Source of the DNA: Planctomycetaceae bacterium
Lineage (GTDB): Bacteria > Planctomycetota > Planctomycetia > Pirellulales > Pirellulaceae
Direction: 5' to 3'
DNA: 64,000 bases
Assembly (NCBI GenBank): GCA_021298315.1
Contig: JAJTFC010000002.1
Location: 1 to 64,000 of the forward strand
Each line of letters starts with the position of its first letter. The first letter of the stretch is position 1. This document shows, piece by piece, positions 53,329-63,001 of the stretch. A model generated the notes under the pieces. The model searched no databases and was not told where the DNA came from. It saw only the letters and a list, made by a program, of their open reading frames with translations. Position numbers and translations under genes: made by a program.

Positions 53329-56069
53329 GTTCTTTGGGGTTTGGACATCGTTCGATAAGCGAACCAGGAGATGGCCGCTAGGCCGATGATCGTTGTGATA
53401 ATCGAACTCATCGATAGCTTGGGTTGTTGGATTTTTTGATCATCGAGCGACGGGCCTTTGGACAACTCCCAGCGATCTACAACCATCATCGGACCCTGCT
53501 GATATCCGGTGTCTTGGGTTGCCGCAGATACCTGAGGCGTCCGAAATCGCCAGATTCGGTACGCATATCCCATCACATCGACACGGATCTTGGTCGACCA
53601 AGCGATCGAGGAGGATGTGTCCAAATCGGTCGGATCCTCAAGCGACAGACCCTCGACGCCGATCGTTGTCGGGTCGGCAAGAATCCAACTGGGTAACTGT
53701 GAAGCGACTAAGGTGATCGGAAATTCACGCTCGTAAGTGATCGGTTCGAAGTCCTTACCATACTTGACCTCGATGCGACTCGGTCCGATATCCGCGACTC
53801 CATCGAGTTGATAATAATGGTTGCCGCCCAACCAAGCTTGATGCTGCGGACTGCGAACATCAACCCTTTGGATACGCCGCACTTGTACCCTGGCTCTGAC
53901 CCGCTCACCGACGGTTCGCTTGAGCATTCCGTCATCTTTCTTGGCCGCTTTTGTCGCCTCGGTACCTCGTATCCATTGCATCACATTCAAGCTATTGGAC
54001 ACTTGGGTCGGATCAACTTGATCGGTGGTTTTGTTCGGCGAAAGTTTCGATGTGGCGACTAAAGTGTAAAATGCTTTGGACTCCTTATTGCTGATGGATT
54101 GGCCGTGGATGCCTTCGATCGCATCTAATTGCGATAAATCCCAACCCGATCGAAGCAGTTGAGCTTGGCCGTCACTGAGTTTGGGAGTCAATTCAGTCCT
54201 TGAGGCGAGTGTATCAGCTTTCTCTGAGGAGAGCTGCCAAGCTACCTTCGATGCCAAAATCATGCTCGGTTGCTTGTCTGCGGAAGAACTAGGCGAGGCA
54301 GCGCTATCGGCAATTGGCACGAGCCCTAAGCCTGAGATGACTACCGGTTGGCGGATCTGCGGTCCGGTTCGCCAAAGCATAGGGATGTCCTTTGCAAGAA
54401 CGGTCATCAACATCGAACCGTCGCTGCTTGAATTCAACGGCGACGGATCCATTTCCACCTGCAACGCATAAACTTCCCGCCAATCGAGGCCTGGTAACAA
54501 TTGCGGATCAACTTTGCAGGCTTTCCAGTGAACTACATAGCCGTTCCAACTGCTTAGCCAAGGCTCATAGGCGATGGCACCCGGTCGGGGGCTTTCTGTT
54601 GTCGTCAACATTGCGCTGTTTCCTCCAGAAACCACCGTATCGACTTGGTTTTGGAACTTGATCAAGTTAGCCAAGCTAGCAAGAGCCTCTGGATTGCTAA
54701 CGAATGCTTCAGGCGATGGAGATTTCGTATCCATCGAAGGGAGTTTGTCCAAGTACTTCGAGAGCGATTGCTGAACAAGCTCCAATGGGGCTTGGCGATC
54801 CACCGGGGGGATCCACAAGAGTCGATTTCGACTCAAAGAGAGGCTTTTTGCAATCGATAGGCTCCGAGCAACTCGTTCCGGAGTTCTTGTTGGATCCGAT
54901 TGAACCTCTATGTTAGGTTCGCCCACGATGACACAAGTTGCTATCAGAACCGGAGCGATCTCTCCTCCACGTTGCGAAGCATAAGCGCGACGTTTTGCAA
55001 TCAGTCCGGCGACTTGCACTGTCTGTCCTGGCTGGATCTGGTCGCTGGCTTTGACTGACTCGGGGATGTAAACATTGATCGGTTGGTCGCTCAGGTCATC
55101 GGGACGAAGCCAGAGTACCGAGTAATTCAGTTTGCGGGAATTGGCCAGTTCCATGCTACTTGGCTGATCGATCAGCCCAACGGTTCCTTGCACTCTGTAG
55201 CATCGACCGCGCAGAGTATCGGTCTGAGATAGCAATTGGGGAATCGAGATCGAGGGGACTGCATTGATGAGGATAGACTCATCGAAGTATTTACCGAGTT
55301 GTGAGGCTCGATCCAGCAGACGAGCAAGACAGAGTCGTTCAGTGGTTCGCCAAGGTGTGTTGTCCGATAGGTCGGCAAGCAAAGTGCGATCGAGCGCAAG
55401 CCGGAGACTGCGCAGGAGTTGCTCGGGCACTTGAGTAAGGTCCCCTTCTGAAATCGCTGAGGATGAGTTTTCGAAGGCGACACGGAGCGAATCAAGACTC
55501 GTGTGCTGAGGCGATTGATCGTCGGTTAGGTCGGCCCAGCGAGAAAGAGTCGCCTTGGAGGTGTCGAGCCAACTGTCGATCGAGTCGACAGAACTTGGGT
55601 CATTCGATCCGACCGTTTTGGAGCGATCCGCGATTCCAAAGAGCTGTTCGACGAGTGTCGCTTTGGCAATTGGAGGCAGGTTCCGCATGAGTTGCTCGAA
55701 GACTTGTGAGCCCAGATCGACGGATGAATCGCTCGATGAAAGTCCTAGCGATTCGACTTCGAGGCTTGTTTCTTGGGAGGACGCCTCAAGGGCTCCGGCA
55801 ATCTGCGAGTCCGAATGATCCTCGGAACCAGGAGTCGAGTTGTCCGACTTGGTAGACTTTGACGCATCGAGGGGAATGAGCCCGACGGCACCGGCGACTT
55901 TGGCTACTTTCTTTGGATCAGAGACTTGTTGGATCATCATCATGACCAGCAAGAGCAAGACAACAAGGGAAATCAAACGCCTTGGGCCGTTGTTACTCTG
56001 GAGTGCCGACTGGTGGATTCGGCGTTGACCGTCCAGGGAATACCATCTTTCTCGGCGTTTGGGAGTCAT
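53313..56069 (-). CDS. Large membrane-anchored protein of unknown function
   Basis: A 918-residue protein with one helix near the N-terminus (about 31-46, LISLVVLLLLVMMMIQQV) and one near the C-terminus (about 888-907), enclosing about 840 residues that would be outside the membrane if both ends anchor it. A polar Ser/Asp-rich stretch follows the first helix. No family motif is recognised. Repeated segments such as GRCYRVQGTVGLI and PGQTVQVAGLIAKRRAY suggest OB-like beta modules. It diverges from the TPR/ExbBD operon, so a link to envelope work is possible but not shown. The stop codon lies in the adjacent repeat. Confidence 0.7.
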   Translation of the reverse strand: MTPKRRERWYSLDGQRRIHQSALQSNNGPRRLISLVVLLLLVMMMIQQVSDPKKVAKVAGAVGLIPLDASKSTKSDNSTPGSEDHSDSQIAGALEASSQETSLEVESLGLSSSDSSVDLGSQVFEQLMRNLPPIAKATLVEQLFGIADRSKTVGSNDPSSVDSIDSWLDTSKATLSRWADLTDDQSPQHTSLDSLRVAFENSSSAISEGDLTQVPEQLLRSLRLALDRTLLADLSDNTPWRTTERLCLARLLDRASQLGKYFDESILINAVPSISIPQLLSQTDTLRGRCYRVQGTVGLIDQPSSMELANSRKLNYSVLWLRPDDLSDQPINVYIPESVKASDQIQPGQTVQVAGLIAKRRAYASQRGGEIAPVLIATCVIVGEPNIEVQSDPTRTPERVARSLSIAKSLSLSRNRLLWIPPVDRQAPLELVQQSLSKYLDKLPSMDTKSPSPEAFVSNPEALASLANLIKFQNQVDTVVSGGNSAMLTTTESPRPGAIAYEPWLSSWNGYVVHWKACKVDPQLLPGLDWREVYALQVEMDPSPLNSSSDGSMLMTVLAKDIPMLWRTGPQIRQPVVISGLGLVPIADSAASPSSSADKQPSMILASKVAWQLSSEKADTLASRTELTPKLSDGQAQLLRSGWDLSQLDAIEGIHGQSISNKESKAFYTLVATSKLSPNKTTDQVDPTQVSNSLNVMQWIRGTEATKAAKKDDGMLKRTVGERVRARVQVRRIQRVDVRSPQHQAWLGGNHYYQLDGVADIGPSRIEVKYGKDFEPITYEREFPITLVASQLPSWILADPTTIGVEGLSLEDPTDLDTSSSIAWSTKIRVDVMGYAYRIWRFRTPQVSAATQDTGYQQGPMMVVDRWELSKGPSLDDQKIQQPKLSMSSIITTIIGLAAISWFAYRTMSKPQRTIRNR

Positions 56070-56201
56070 AGGGGTCAGTCCTGCAACTGGAAATTTGAGG
56101 GCAGAGAGTTTTCTTCCGGGACGTTCATTCCGGTCGGAAGAGCGTTATAATGCCCTGTCTACTTTTCCTCATTGTACCCGCGTTTGTCAAACGAGCGATC
56201 T

Positions 56202-59200
56202 ATGCTTCGAATCGGCCCCAAGGTTCTTCGCTGTCTTCTGGGTGGATTGGTGATCTTTCCGGTTTCCAGCTTTTGTTCAACAGTGCTAGCCGACGAGCCG
56301 GCTGCAAAATTCTTGCAGAGCCTTAAGGATTCCGGCTACTACGACGAAGCCCTTAAGTACCTCGAAATCAGCGCGCAGCGGAATCGTTTACCGGAATCCA
56401 TCAAGGCAGATCTTGGATTGGAAAAGATCATGCTCTTGCAGTTGTCTTTGGCTGAGGTTCGCACATCGAAGGATCTCGACGAGAAGCTTGCACAGGTCGA
56501 GCAGGGGTTTAAGGACTTTTTGACAAACTCGCCAACGCATCCTCGAAGGGGGGAGACTCTTTTGAAGCTTGCGGATTTGTATCTCAATCGAGGTACCAAA
56601 TTCATCGATGACTCCAAGGAGAGTGCGGACAAGCCCGAGACAGCCGGCAAAGCCAAAGAACTCAGGGAAAAAGCCCGACCGTCGCTTCAGCAAGCTTTCG
56701 ACACTTTTGCAACCACGATCGAAACCTTAAGGCCAACCCTTGAGCAGATGCAGGGAGCCAACGTCAAGCCGAATGAAACAGATCGTTTGGCTCTTCGAGA
56801 GAAGCTTCAAAAGGAGTACCGACAAGCTCAGATCCTCCAGGCGATCACCGCCAAGCTCATCGCCGAGACTTATGATGCCAACACTCCGGAGTGGAAGCAG
56901 CGGCTCGAAGAGGCCGATAAAAAACTCAATGAAGTGTCCGAGAAGAGCACCGGTGCGAAGAACGCAGGAGCCAAGTATTTGAGCTTGCTCAACCGTGGGC
57001 GTGTCCAAGCGATGCTCGGGCAGATCGACGCTGCACGAGAGACCTTCAAGCGTGTTGCGGAAAACGAGGAGGCTGGAATCTTTCGGACTTGGAGAGTTCA
57101 AGCCATGGCCGAAATGGTTCGCCTCGATAGTACGCCCGCTTCGGGCAAATACGAAGCGGCGGTGATGGCTGGCGAAGAACAAATCAAAACGGCCGACTAT
57201 CGCGAACGAGAAAAACCCGAATGGCAGGAACTCATTTTGGCCGTTGCACAAGCTCGCTTGGATTGGATCAAGTCCTTGGATGCCAAGGGTGATGAGCCCA
57301 AGATCAGGAATATCCGACGCGAGGCTCGGGAAGCTTTGCAGATCTTGGCCAAAAAGAATGGCCCCATCGCCAATCAAGCTCGAGGCTATCTCAAAGATCT
57401 TGGGATCGAGACCAAAGCCAATGACGACACCAAGCTACCTGAGGTCAAAAATTTTGCTGAAGCGATGAAGGCTGCTCGGTCCAGACTCGATAGAGCCGAA
57501 GAGGGGGATGCGACCATCAAGCTCCTCGAAAAACAACTCGCCGGTGCCCCCGAAGCCGATCGCAAAGGGATCGAGGATCAAGTTGCGCTTGTGCAGTCGG
57601 ATGCCAAGCGGGATCGCGAGCAAGCCATCGAGCTCAATGGCATCGCACTGCGGCTATATCGTGACGACGATTCTCGCGAGGATTTAGCCCAAGTTCGATT
57701 CCTTCAAGCGTACCTCAATCTTCGGATTGAAAACTATTGGGAGTCGTTGGCGATTTCCGAAGTCCTGCTCAAGAGTGGAAAAGGAACTGAGACCGCTCAA
57801 AAAGCAGGTTCCTTTGCGCTGATGTCCCTGGGTCAGATCATTGAGAGCTCGCCTGATGATCGCAAGGGGACTCTCATTGCAAGCCTCGAGAAGCTGGCCA
57901 ATACACTCAGCGAATCTGCTCCCGGTTCGTCCGAGAGCGAGCAAGCGATCGATATCCTCGTGAGCTTGGCGCTTCGAGAAAAAGACTACGACAAAGCCGA
58001 GAAGTACCTTGCGAGCAAAAAGTCGGCTGGTGGAGATAAGGCGTTTCTATTGGGCCGCATTCTATGGGCGGAGTATCGCAAGGCGATCTACGCGCACCGG
58101 CAGGCCAAGACCGAGCCGACCCCGGCTGACGAGGCCTTGCGGCAACGTGCCGAAAAGCTCCTTTCGGACGCTTGGAACAATCTCAATCTTGAAAGTAGCA
58201 CCTCTGGGGTCTTGGAGGGAACCAACGATCTGGTCGGCCTGTACCTTCAAGGAGGTAGGCTCGACGAAGCCTTGAAAGTCCTCAACGAACCGACCAAAGG
58301 TGCGCTTGCTGTCTTAAAGGCCGTCCCAGATGCGCCATTGAATGCGCAGCTTGATTCCTATCGCCTCAACTTGCAAGCCATGGTTCAATCGGCTGGCCAA
58401 GGTCGAGCGGATTTGAGTGCCGAGCAGATTGACCAAGCGATTACGACGATGAAGGGCCTGTGTGACAAAGCCGGTGACACGACGATGCTTCCCAAGGCGC
58501 TTCAAAATTTAGCGGCTGAGTTGCAAGGACAACTTGAGTCCAACAAGAACGCCGAGCAACAGGCCAAACTCGCGAGTTGCTTTAAGATTCTCATCGATCA
58601 GCTCACGGGTGTCAGCAGCGATCCTGCGGTGATCGAATCGGCCGGTGCGGCGATGATTGTTCTGGCTACGAATTTGGAGAAGGTTCCGGCGCTTGCGGCT
58701 AAGGCACCGGAGATGATGGCAACGGCGGAAAAGGCATTTACTAAGCTTTCGGCTTTGTCCCCAGCAGAATTGGAGAAAATCAAACGAAAGCCCGAAGAGA
58801 TCACTTTGAAACTGGCTTTGACCAAGCGTGGTGCTAAAAAGTTTGAGGAGGCCAACAAGCTCTTCATCGAAGCGTTGCAAAAAAACCAGAGCAACATCAC
58901 TGTGCAGATGGAGGCAGCAAGGAACCTACAGCAATGGTCAGGAGGAAAGGATATCGAAAAGCTCAAAGCGGCGATGCTTGGAGCCGAGCCCTTGCCTAAC
59001 AAAAAGAAGCTCATTTGGGGTTGGGGGCAAATCGCTCAAGTCACCGCCAGGTATCCGAACTTTCAAAAGGAGTTCTTTGAATCGCGTATCAATATTGCAC
59101 GTTGCCGAGGGTTGATTGGAGACGCAAGTGCCGGAGCCGATAAGCAGAAGCTATACGACGCTGGTATTGCCGATATCTCTCAGACCTATTCGAGGTTTCC

Positions 59201-59348
59201 CGAGTTAGGGGGCCCCGAGAGCAAGAATGAATTCGACCGCTTGCTTCGCGAACTACAGCAAAAAGCGAACAAGCCTGTGACAGGTTTAGCTGGGCTGCCC
59301 AAGATCGACGGTGATTCTCCAAGCGACAAGCCTGCTACGGACAAGTAG
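56202..59348 (+). CDS. Large secreted TPR-like protein
   Basis: A 1048-residue protein with a signal peptide (about 1-28, VLRCLLGGLVIFPVSSFCSTVLA) and a body almost wholly of helical hairpins with TPR character, for example FLQSLKDSGYYDEALKYLEIS, RVQAMLGQIDAARETFKRVAENEEAGIFR and DKAEKYLASKKSAGGDKAFLLGRILWAEY. ATG 56202 is preferred over an upstream alternative because it yields the signal peptide. It leads an operon with another TPR protein, ExbB and two ExbD, so it is probably a periplasmic scaffold acting with that energy-transducing motor. Confidence 0.8.
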   Translation: MLRIGPKVLRCLLGGLVIFPVSSFCSTVLADEPAAKFLQSLKDSGYYDEALKYLEISAQRNRLPESIKADLGLEKIMLLQLSLAEVRTSKDLDEKLAQVEQGFKDFLTNSPTHPRRGETLLKLADLYLNRGTKFIDDSKESADKPETAGKAKELREKARPSLQQAFDTFATTIETLRPTLEQMQGANVKPNETDRLALREKLQKEYRQAQILQAITAKLIAETYDANTPEWKQRLEEADKKLNEVSEKSTGAKNAGAKYLSLLNRGRVQAMLGQIDAARETFKRVAENEEAGIFRTWRVQAMAEMVRLDSTPASGKYEAAVMAGEEQIKTADYREREKPEWQELILAVAQARLDWIKSLDAKGDEPKIRNIRREAREALQILAKKNGPIANQARGYLKDLGIETKANDDTKLPEVKNFAEAMKAARSRLDRAEEGDATIKLLEKQLAGAPEADRKGIEDQVALVQSDAKRDREQAIELNGIALRLYRDDDSREDLAQVRFLQAYLNLRIENYWESLAISEVLLKSGKGTETAQKAGSFALMSLGQIIESSPDDRKGTLIASLEKLANTLSESAPGSSESEQAIDILVSLALREKDYDKAEKYLASKKSAGGDKAFLLGRILWAEYRKAIYAHRQAKTEPTPADEALRQRAEKLLSDAWNNLNLESSTSGVLEGTNDLVGLYLQGGRLDEALKVLNEPTKGALAVLKAVPDAPLNAQLDSYRLNLQAMVQSAGQGRADLSAEQIDQAITTMKGLCDKAGDTTMLPKALQNLAAELQGQLESNKNAEQQAKLASCFKILIDQLTGVSSDPAVIESAGAAMIVLATNLEKVPALAAKAPEMMATAEKAFTKLSALSPAELEKIKRKPEEITLKLALTKRGAKKFEEANKLFIEALQKNQSNITVQMEAARNLQQWSGGKDIEKLKAAMLGAEPLPNKKKLIWGWGQIAQVTARYPNFQKEFFESRINIARCRGLIGDASAGADKQKLYDAGIADISQTYSRFPELGGPESKNEFDRLLRELQQKANKPVTGLAGLPKIDGDSPSDKPATDK

Positions 59349-59393
59349 AAATTTCTAAAGACATCCTCGCCCATTGTTAAATCTTTTTCCTTT

Positions 59394-60458
59394 ATGGTTT
59401 TGATCCCCATGATAATCCATCGATTTAAGACTTTGATCGCGATCGCAACGACCTTCGTATGCTTGTTAGGAAACGAGTCTGTGAGTGCTCAGGACCGCGA
59501 TCGAGTGTATCCGGTCAAGGGAGCGGCTGTGACAGGAAAGATTGTCGAAAAGAATCGAGATCGAGTGGTGATCGAAGTTCGCGGGAACAATCAGAATTTT
59601 CCTTCGAACGAGATTCTTCGATTGCTCTACGATGGAGAGCCACCGACACTCTCTCGCACCAAGGATTTAGTCGCGCAGGGGCAGTACGAGCAAGCCATTG
59701 AGGAGTTCAAGAAGATCGATGCAGCTTCCTTGCCTTCGGACGACATGAAGCAGGATTACCAGTTTCTCCGCGGCTACATCGCTGGAACCATGGCGATCAA
59801 TGGAAAGGGAGATCCAAAGAATGCTTTGACGTTGCTAACCAATTGGGTCAAAGACAACGCCCAGTCGTATCAGTTTTATCCCGTTGCTGAGCTGATGGGT
59901 GATCTTGCAGTTGCATCGGGAACTCCAGACCAAGCAGCCAAATACTACGGCGGGCTGGCTGCGGCTCCATTTCCTGAGCTCAAGACCAAAGGGAGTTTCC
60001 TGCAGGGCAAGGCGCTGATGGCGTCCAAGCAGAATGCCGATGCCAAGGGTAAGTTTCAGACGGTGCTTGAGGCCAAGCTCTCCGACCCGGTGTCGCTGAA
60101 GTATCAAAAAATGGCTCGCATTGGAATCATCCAGTGCGATGCTCTGGATGGGAAAGGCAATGAAGCGATTGGCGAACTCGAAAAGATGGTGGACGAAGGG
60201 GACTCGACCGATGGCGAGTTGTTTGCCGAGCTATTCAACACCCTCGGTTCGTTATTTGCGGCAGCCGGAAGAAACGAAGAAGCCGTATTGTCTTATTTGA
60301 AAACCGATCAGCTCTATGGAGCACAGAGCGAACCTCACGCGGAGTCTTTGTATCGGCTGACGCAGCTATGGACCAAGATGGGTTCTACGCAAAAGGCCGC
60401 CGATGCCAAGCAGAAGCTTGAAAAGCTTTATCCCACATCGTCTTGGGTACGGAAGTAA
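59394..60458 (+). CDS. Secreted TPR protein
   Basis: A 354-residue protein with a signal peptide ending near QDRDRVYP. A short beta region (VTGKIVEKNRDRVVIEVRGNNQNFPSNEILRLLYDG) is followed by TPR hairpins such as ALTLLTNWVKDNAQSYQFYPVAELMGDLAVASGTPDQAAKYYG. ATG 59409 is an alternative start. It belongs between the larger TPR protein and exbB in one operon and may help couple the motor to an outer-membrane or wall partner. Confidence 0.8.
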   Translation: MVLIPMIIHRFKTLIAIATTFVCLLGNESVSAQDRDRVYPVKGAAVTGKIVEKNRDRVVIEVRGNNQNFPSNEILRLLYDGEPPTLSRTKDLVAQGQYEQAIEEFKKIDAASLPSDDMKQDYQFLRGYIAGTMAINGKGDPKNALTLLTNWVKDNAQSYQFYPVAELMGDLAVASGTPDQAAKYYGGLAAAPFPELKTKGSFLQGKALMASKQNADAKGKFQTVLEAKLSDPVSLKYQKMARIGIIQCDALDGKGNEAIGELEKMVDEGDSTDGELFAELFNTLGSLFAAAGRNEEAVLSYLKTDQLYGAQSEPHAESLYRLTQLWTKMGSTQKAADAKQKLEKLYPTSSWVRK

Positions 60459-60606
60459 CGACCTTCGCTAAAAATCAGCTTGCTTTCCCGGTCTAAATTA
60501 CCCTTTAGGGCTAAGTATCGGCTAAAATACTCGCCACTAGAGAGACGCTTCTGGGTTCGCACCAGTAACGAGAACACCAACTTTTCCATTTCCTTTCGGA
60601 GTTATT

Positions 60607-61374
60607 ATGCAGTCCCGATTTCGCTTGTCGCCAACCCATTTGCTGGCCAGCACTTCTAGGATTTTGACTTTCTCGCTTGCTACTCTTTGGACTTCGAGCT
60701 TAGCGATGGCTCAGGAGGCTGCGGCCGATGCTAGTGCCTCAGCGTCCAAGGGGAATGTTTTGGAGCAGTTTTGGGTCGGCTTGGGCCCGATGTACTTCAT
60801 TATCTTTTTGATCATGTCGGTGATCTTGGTAGCCTTGGTTGTCCGATCGATTCTGGCCGTCCAGCGAAACAATTTCGTTCCTGCTGATCTCGTTCAAGGG
60901 ATCGAAGCAAATTTGGAGCAGAACAACCCGCAAGCGGCAGCCGAGCTGATCAAGGCTGATGAGAGTTTCTTGGGTAGCCTGCTCAATGCCGGATTAGGAC
61001 AACTGACGAAAGGTAAAGAAGCAGTTCTTGAGGGGATGCAAGTTGCGGGCGATTCTGAGACCATGCGGATCGAGCATCTGATTGGCTACATTGCTCTGAT
61101 TGGTAACATCGCTCCAATGGTTGGATTGCTCGGAACGGTTCAAGGGATGGTGACATCCTTCGGAACAATCGCCAGCAGTCCGCAAACCCCGAAACCTAGC
61201 GCATTGGCTGGTGGTATCGAGCAAGCTCTTTACACGACCCTAGTCGGACTATGGTTGGCGATCCCAGCGATCGTCATCTACAACATTTTGAGAAACATCG
61301 TTCAAAGACAGATCTTGCAAGCCGGTAGCAAGAGTGAAGAACTGATGGAAAAATTTCAGGAACTTGCTAAGTAA
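60607..61374 (+). CDS. exbB: MotA/TolQ/ExbB proton channel family protein
   Basis: A 255-residue protein with an N-terminal signal-like segment, then three membrane helices. The conserved GLLGTVQGMVTSFGTIA and ALYTTLVGLWLAIPAIVIYN form the channel helices of TolQ/ExbB. Uses the proton gradient to move ExbD-type partners. A GGAG site precedes the ATG; an AT-rich TAAAAT lies upstream at about 60523. Two ExbD genes follow within 15 bp. Confidence 0.92.
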   Translation: MQSRFRLSPTHLLASTSRILTFSLATLWTSSLAMAQEAAADASASASKGNVLEQFWVGLGPMYFIIFLIMSVILVALVVRSILAVQRNNFVPADLVQGIEANLEQNNPQAAAELIKADESFLGSLLNAGLGQLTKGKEAVLEGMQVAGDSETMRIEHLIGYIALIGNIAPMVGLLGTVQGMVTSFGTIASSPQTPKPSALAGGIEQALYTTLVGLWLAIPAIVIYNILRNIVQRQILQAGSKSEELMEKFQELAK

Positions 61375-61386
61375 CAGAAATCCGTA

Positions 61387-61830
61387 ATGGCACTCAAACG
61401 CAAGTTCGACACAAAAGCCGCCGAAGGTGACATGACCGCCATGATCGACATGGTGTTTCAGTTGATCATTTTCTTCATGGTGCTTATCAATTTTTCTCAA
61501 GACGATCAGAACCAGTCCATCAAATTGCCTTCGAGCGAGTTGGCCAAACCGGCTGATGTACCTCTGGAGAATCCAATCGTCTTGAACTTGGGGTTCAACG
61601 GCAATGTGTACATGGGTCCAGAGACCGCGACCATCGCGGGCTTAAGACCGCTTTTGGAATTGGAAGCCAATGTTCTCAAGGCCAACGGCAAGAGCGCCAA
61701 GGATGCGAATGTCATCATCCGTGCCGATGGCAATTCAGCCGGTGGAATGGTACAGGAACTGATTAAGAAATGTCAGGAATCCGGCTTTGAGAAGTTTGCT
61801 CTACGAGCCAAAGAAGAAATCAATCCATAG
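61387..61830 (+). CDS. exbD: ExbD/TolR family biopolymer transport protein 1
   Basis: A 147-residue protein. The single helix carries the key acidic residue in MTAMIDMVFQLIIFFMVLINF; the C-terminal part (about 60-147) is the periplasmic TolR/ExbD domain. It partners with the ExbB protein encoded 12 bp upstream. Confidence 0.92.
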   Translation: MALKRKFDTKAAEGDMTAMIDMVFQLIIFFMVLINFSQDDQNQSIKLPSSELAKPADVPLENPIVLNLGFNGNVYMGPETATIAGLRPLLELEANVLKANGKSAKDANVIIRADGNSAGGMVQELIKKCQESGFEKFALRAKEEINP

Positions 61831-61847
61831 TTCGTGATGGTGTTCCT

Positions 61848-62333
61848 ATGCCAATGAAATTCAAATCCAGAAGCAATGAAAAAGTCGAGATGCAGCTTAC
61901 CTCGATGATCGACATCATCTTTTTGTTGCTGATTTTCTTTGTGATGACCTTCAAGATCGCCGCACAAGAAGGGGACTTCAATATTCGCATGCCCATCGGA
62001 GGAGATTCGGGTGCTGCCGACACAACCAATCTTCCGATCAAACTAAGGCTCCGATCCAACACCGATGGAGAACTCATCGATATTGTTGTTGATGATAGCC
62101 GCTCGTTTGGAAACGACTTTGGAAAACTGCGAGCTTTCATCCTGCAGCAAACCGGAGGGAATGCACCCCCGAATCCCGAGGATGGTCCAGAGGTCGAACT
62201 CGACTTGGACTATAACCTTCGCTATGCCCACGTGATATCGGCTATATCGGCAGTGACCGGACAGCGGCAAGGGGATGAGGTCAAGCGATTGGTGGAGCGA
62301 ATCAAGTTCGCTCCACCCCGTAAACCCCAGTAG
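61848..62333 (+). CDS. exbD: ExbD/TolR family biopolymer transport protein 2
   Basis: A 161-residue paralogue of the previous gene. QLTSMIDIIFLLLIFFVMTFKIA holds the membrane aspartate and a beta-rich domain follows. Two different ExbD proteins next to one ExbB suggest a mixed motor or two alternative ones. It ends 15 bp before the convergent nth gene. Confidence 0.92.
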   Translation: MPMKFKSRSNEKVEMQLTSMIDIIFLLLIFFVMTFKIAAQEGDFNIRMPIGGDSGAADTTNLPIKLRLRSNTDGELIDIVVDDSRSFGNDFGKLRAFILQQTGGNAPPNPEDGPEVELDLDYNLRYAHVISAISAVTGQRQGDEVKRLVERIKFAPPRKPQ

Positions 62334-62348
62334 CCTTTAGAGTCCTTG

Positions 62349-62999
62349 TTATTTCTTGGTCATGACGGCTTTTCGCCGTTTGGGATACAGTTCGGTGCAT
62401 ATTCCGCACACGGTTCCATCGCAACCTCGTGCAGTGCAGTGCTCGCGACCGTAGAAAATGATCTGCAAATGGAGCTTGTTCCAAGACTCCATCGGAAAAA
62501 GTTTCTTCAAATCCTTTTCGGTCTGAACAACGTTCTTTCCATTGGTTAGTCCCCATCGCTGAGCAAGTCGATGGATGTGAGTGTCGATTGGAAAGGCAGG
62601 CACCCCAAAGGCCTGGGCCATGACGACCGACGCGGTCTTGTGGCCGACCCCAGGAAGCCTCTCCAAAGCCTCGAAGTCTTTTGGGACCAAGCTACCATGC
62701 TCCTGAACCAAGATCGTCGAGAGTCCCGATATGGCCTTAGCCTTCTGGGGACTGAGTCCGCATGGCTGGATGATCTTCTGAATTCTAGCTACGGGTTGTT
62801 TGCTCATCGCCTCGGGGGTCTTGGCGAGTTTCCAAAGTTCCGGTGTGACTCGATTGACCATCTTGTCGGTGCATTGGGCGCTGAGCACGACCGCAACGAG
62901 AAGGGTATAAGGATCCGTGTGTTCCAGAGGGACATCGGTGCTGGGGTAGAGTTCATCGAGTCGCCGATGAACGATTTCGGCTCGCTCCTTGCGATTCAT
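62349..62999 (-). CDS. nth: Endonuclease III (DNA glycosylase/AP lyase)
   Basis: A 216-residue base-excision repair enzyme. The helix-hairpin-helix LERLPGVGHKTASVVMAQAFG carries catalytic Lys121, and FPIDTHIHRLAQRWGL carries Asp139. A C-terminal iron-sulfur cluster is likely: Cys188, 193, 198 and 201 (C-x4-C-x4-C-x2-C), a tighter spacing than the C-x6-C-x2-C-x5-C of E. coli Nth. The gene begins 2 bp after the stop of the cytochrome gene and could be cotranscribed. Confidence 0.93.
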   Translation of the reverse strand: MNRKERAEIVHRRLDELYPSTDVPLEHTDPYTLLVAVVLSAQCTDKMVNRVTPELWKLAKTPEAMSKQPVARIQKIIQPCGLSPQKAKAISGLSTILVQEHGSLVPKDFEALERLPGVGHKTASVVMAQAFGVPAFPIDTHIHRLAQRWGLTNGKNVVQTEKDLKKLFPMESWNKLHLQIIFYGREHCTARGCDGTVCGICTELYPKRRKAVMTKK

Positions 63000-63001
63000 C
63001 G

